Positions 63,330 through 64,000 of a stretch of DNA of 64,000 bases are shown in pieces (within the stretch, counting starts at the first letter, position 1; every line of letters starts with the position of its first letter). Location of the stretch: NCBI RefSeq assembly GCF_002257705.1, contig NZ_LSLK01000074.1, forward strand, positions 1-64,000. The letters are read 5' to 3'. This DNA is from Sporomusa silvacetica DSM 10669 (GTDB lineage: Bacteria > Bacillota > Negativicutes > Sporomusales > Sporomusaceae). Position numbers and translations under genes: made by a program. The notes under the pieces were generated by a model, which worked only from the letters and a program-made list of their open reading frames with translations, had not been told where the DNA came from and made no database searches.

Positions 63330-63485
63330 CTTGATCGTCCTTCTCCTCACTGAAATGATTGACTATATCCAAAGCACCATACTGTTTCGAATACAACACC
63401 TGTCTGCACCAACAAGAGCAACGAAAAATCCTTTAACGATTATACCACAACCAAGCTAAAAGTATAGCGGTTTACCGAAAATTTT

Positions 63486-63514
63486 TAGACCTGCAGCCTA
63501 CAGCCACAGGTCTC
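63486..63514 (-). terminator. terminator of the DUF2156 gene
   Basis: AGACCTG and CAGGTCT pair with a partly paired centre and are followed by AAAAATTTT on the minus strand, about 30 nt past the stop. Confidence 0.6.
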
Positions 63515-63543
63515 TTACAATAGTTTACCCGATAGCTGGGTTA

Positions 63544-64000
63544 CTATTTTAGGATAGCAATAAATTTTTCTACCATTTTCACTGGACAATACGATTCCTT
63601 GGCTTTGCGCAACCCCTCTAATCCCATATCCTCCTCACGATTGATATATGACAGTTTTCGCCAGGCATTGGCACTAAATTGTTGATTAATCACCGGATAA
63701 ACACCACGAATATCCGGATTGGCCTTTTCGACGTGGATAACCGCAGTATCACTGTTTAGTTGCTCACCAAAGCTAAAAGCCTCCACTTTTTCATCAATAT
63801 AAATTAAGCCGCCAGTCAGCTTAAGCTCGTTCCAATGGATAAGCACTTCAATAATCGCATCCCGCTCCCCTTTTAGCATCGCATCGTCATCACAGCCTTT
63901 TTTTCTACACCACTCCAGTTGGGTCTCAACACAGCGCGGCACCCACTCGGATGTCAACGCGATATACTGATAGTTACTGTAATTGCGGAGAAAACTATTA
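63544..64000 (-). CDS. DUF2156 (phosphatidylglycerol lysyltransferase C-terminal) protein, partial
   Basis: C-terminal portion, about 151 codons; the start is to the right of the window. The frame continues to the edge with NSFLRNYSNYQYIALT in front of the first ATG-like codon. WNELKLTGGLIYIDEKVEAFSFGEQL and KANPDIRGVYPVINQQFSAN fit the GNAT-like fold of the DUF2156 group. The end REEDMGLEGLRKAKESYCPVKMVEKF is the family motif. Small soluble members have unknown roles. Confidence 0.82.
   Translation of the reverse strand, partial: NSFLRNYSNYQYIALTSEWVPRCVETQLEWCRKKGCDDDAMLKGERDAIIEVLIHWNELKLTGGLIYIDEKVEAFSFGEQLNSDTAVIHVEKANPDIRGVYPVINQQFSANAWRKLSYINREEDMGLEGLRKAKESYCPVKMVEKFIAILK

Overview
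The window is a chromosomal segment of an endospore-forming Firmicute. Sporulation genes (spoIIE, spoVT, yabP, yabQ, fin, spo0F, two SpoID-domain genes of the SpoIID type) and the Bacillus-like gene order show this. The 5' part of the 16S rRNA, the CYTH-CHAD and COG3580/3581 proteins and the overall feel suggest the Negativicutes, perhaps the Sporomusaceae; that placement is inference. No phage, integrase, insertion sequence with a transposase, CRISPR array or tRNA gene was seen.

Two gene orders that lie far apart in Bacillus subtilis are joined here, both mostly on the minus strand. Block 1 (about 1-44600, read right to left) is fin-mfd-spoVT-yabM-mazG-HU-[insert]-yabP-yabQ-divIC-yabR-spoIIE-tilS-hpt-ftsH-coaX-dus-greA-lysS-16S rRNA, as in the B. 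subtilis yabK-rrnW region. Block 2 (about 46990-58130) is ywiB-argS-rpoE-pyrG-spo0F-fsa-glpX, as in the B. subtilis rpoE-rho region.

The parts that are not backbone carry most of the interest. (a) 3258-5807: an operon of a DNA-binding regulator, a quinate-dehydrogenase-like protein and a homologue of cyanobacterial acyl-ACP reductase that keeps the catalytic cysteine. (b) 15684-17701: a pair of COG3580/COG3581 dehydratase-activase-like proteins. (c) 24093-36035: a phosphate island with pstSCAB, phoU, phoB, phoR, a CYTH-CHAD protein, a diacylglycerol glycosyltransferase-like gene and three Pho boxes with exact 11-bp periodicity. (d) 43943-45811: Fin translationally coupled to a small PrsW-like intramembrane protease, next to a secreted 5'-nucleotidase-fold protein that has lost its metal ligands. 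(e) 58361-62446: a cell-envelope cluster (SpoIID, VanW, divergent Mur ligase, cytochrome b).

Non-coding structure is rich. A dispersed family of two related structured units (called A and B here, about 90-100 bp each) occurs at 774, 5899, 31339, 35941 and 53540, with a fragment at 25467. Three REP-like palindromes lie at 33409, 35052 and 46934. Tandem rRNA promoters lie at 572-686. Many operons end in clear hairpin terminators, several of them bidirectional between convergent genes.
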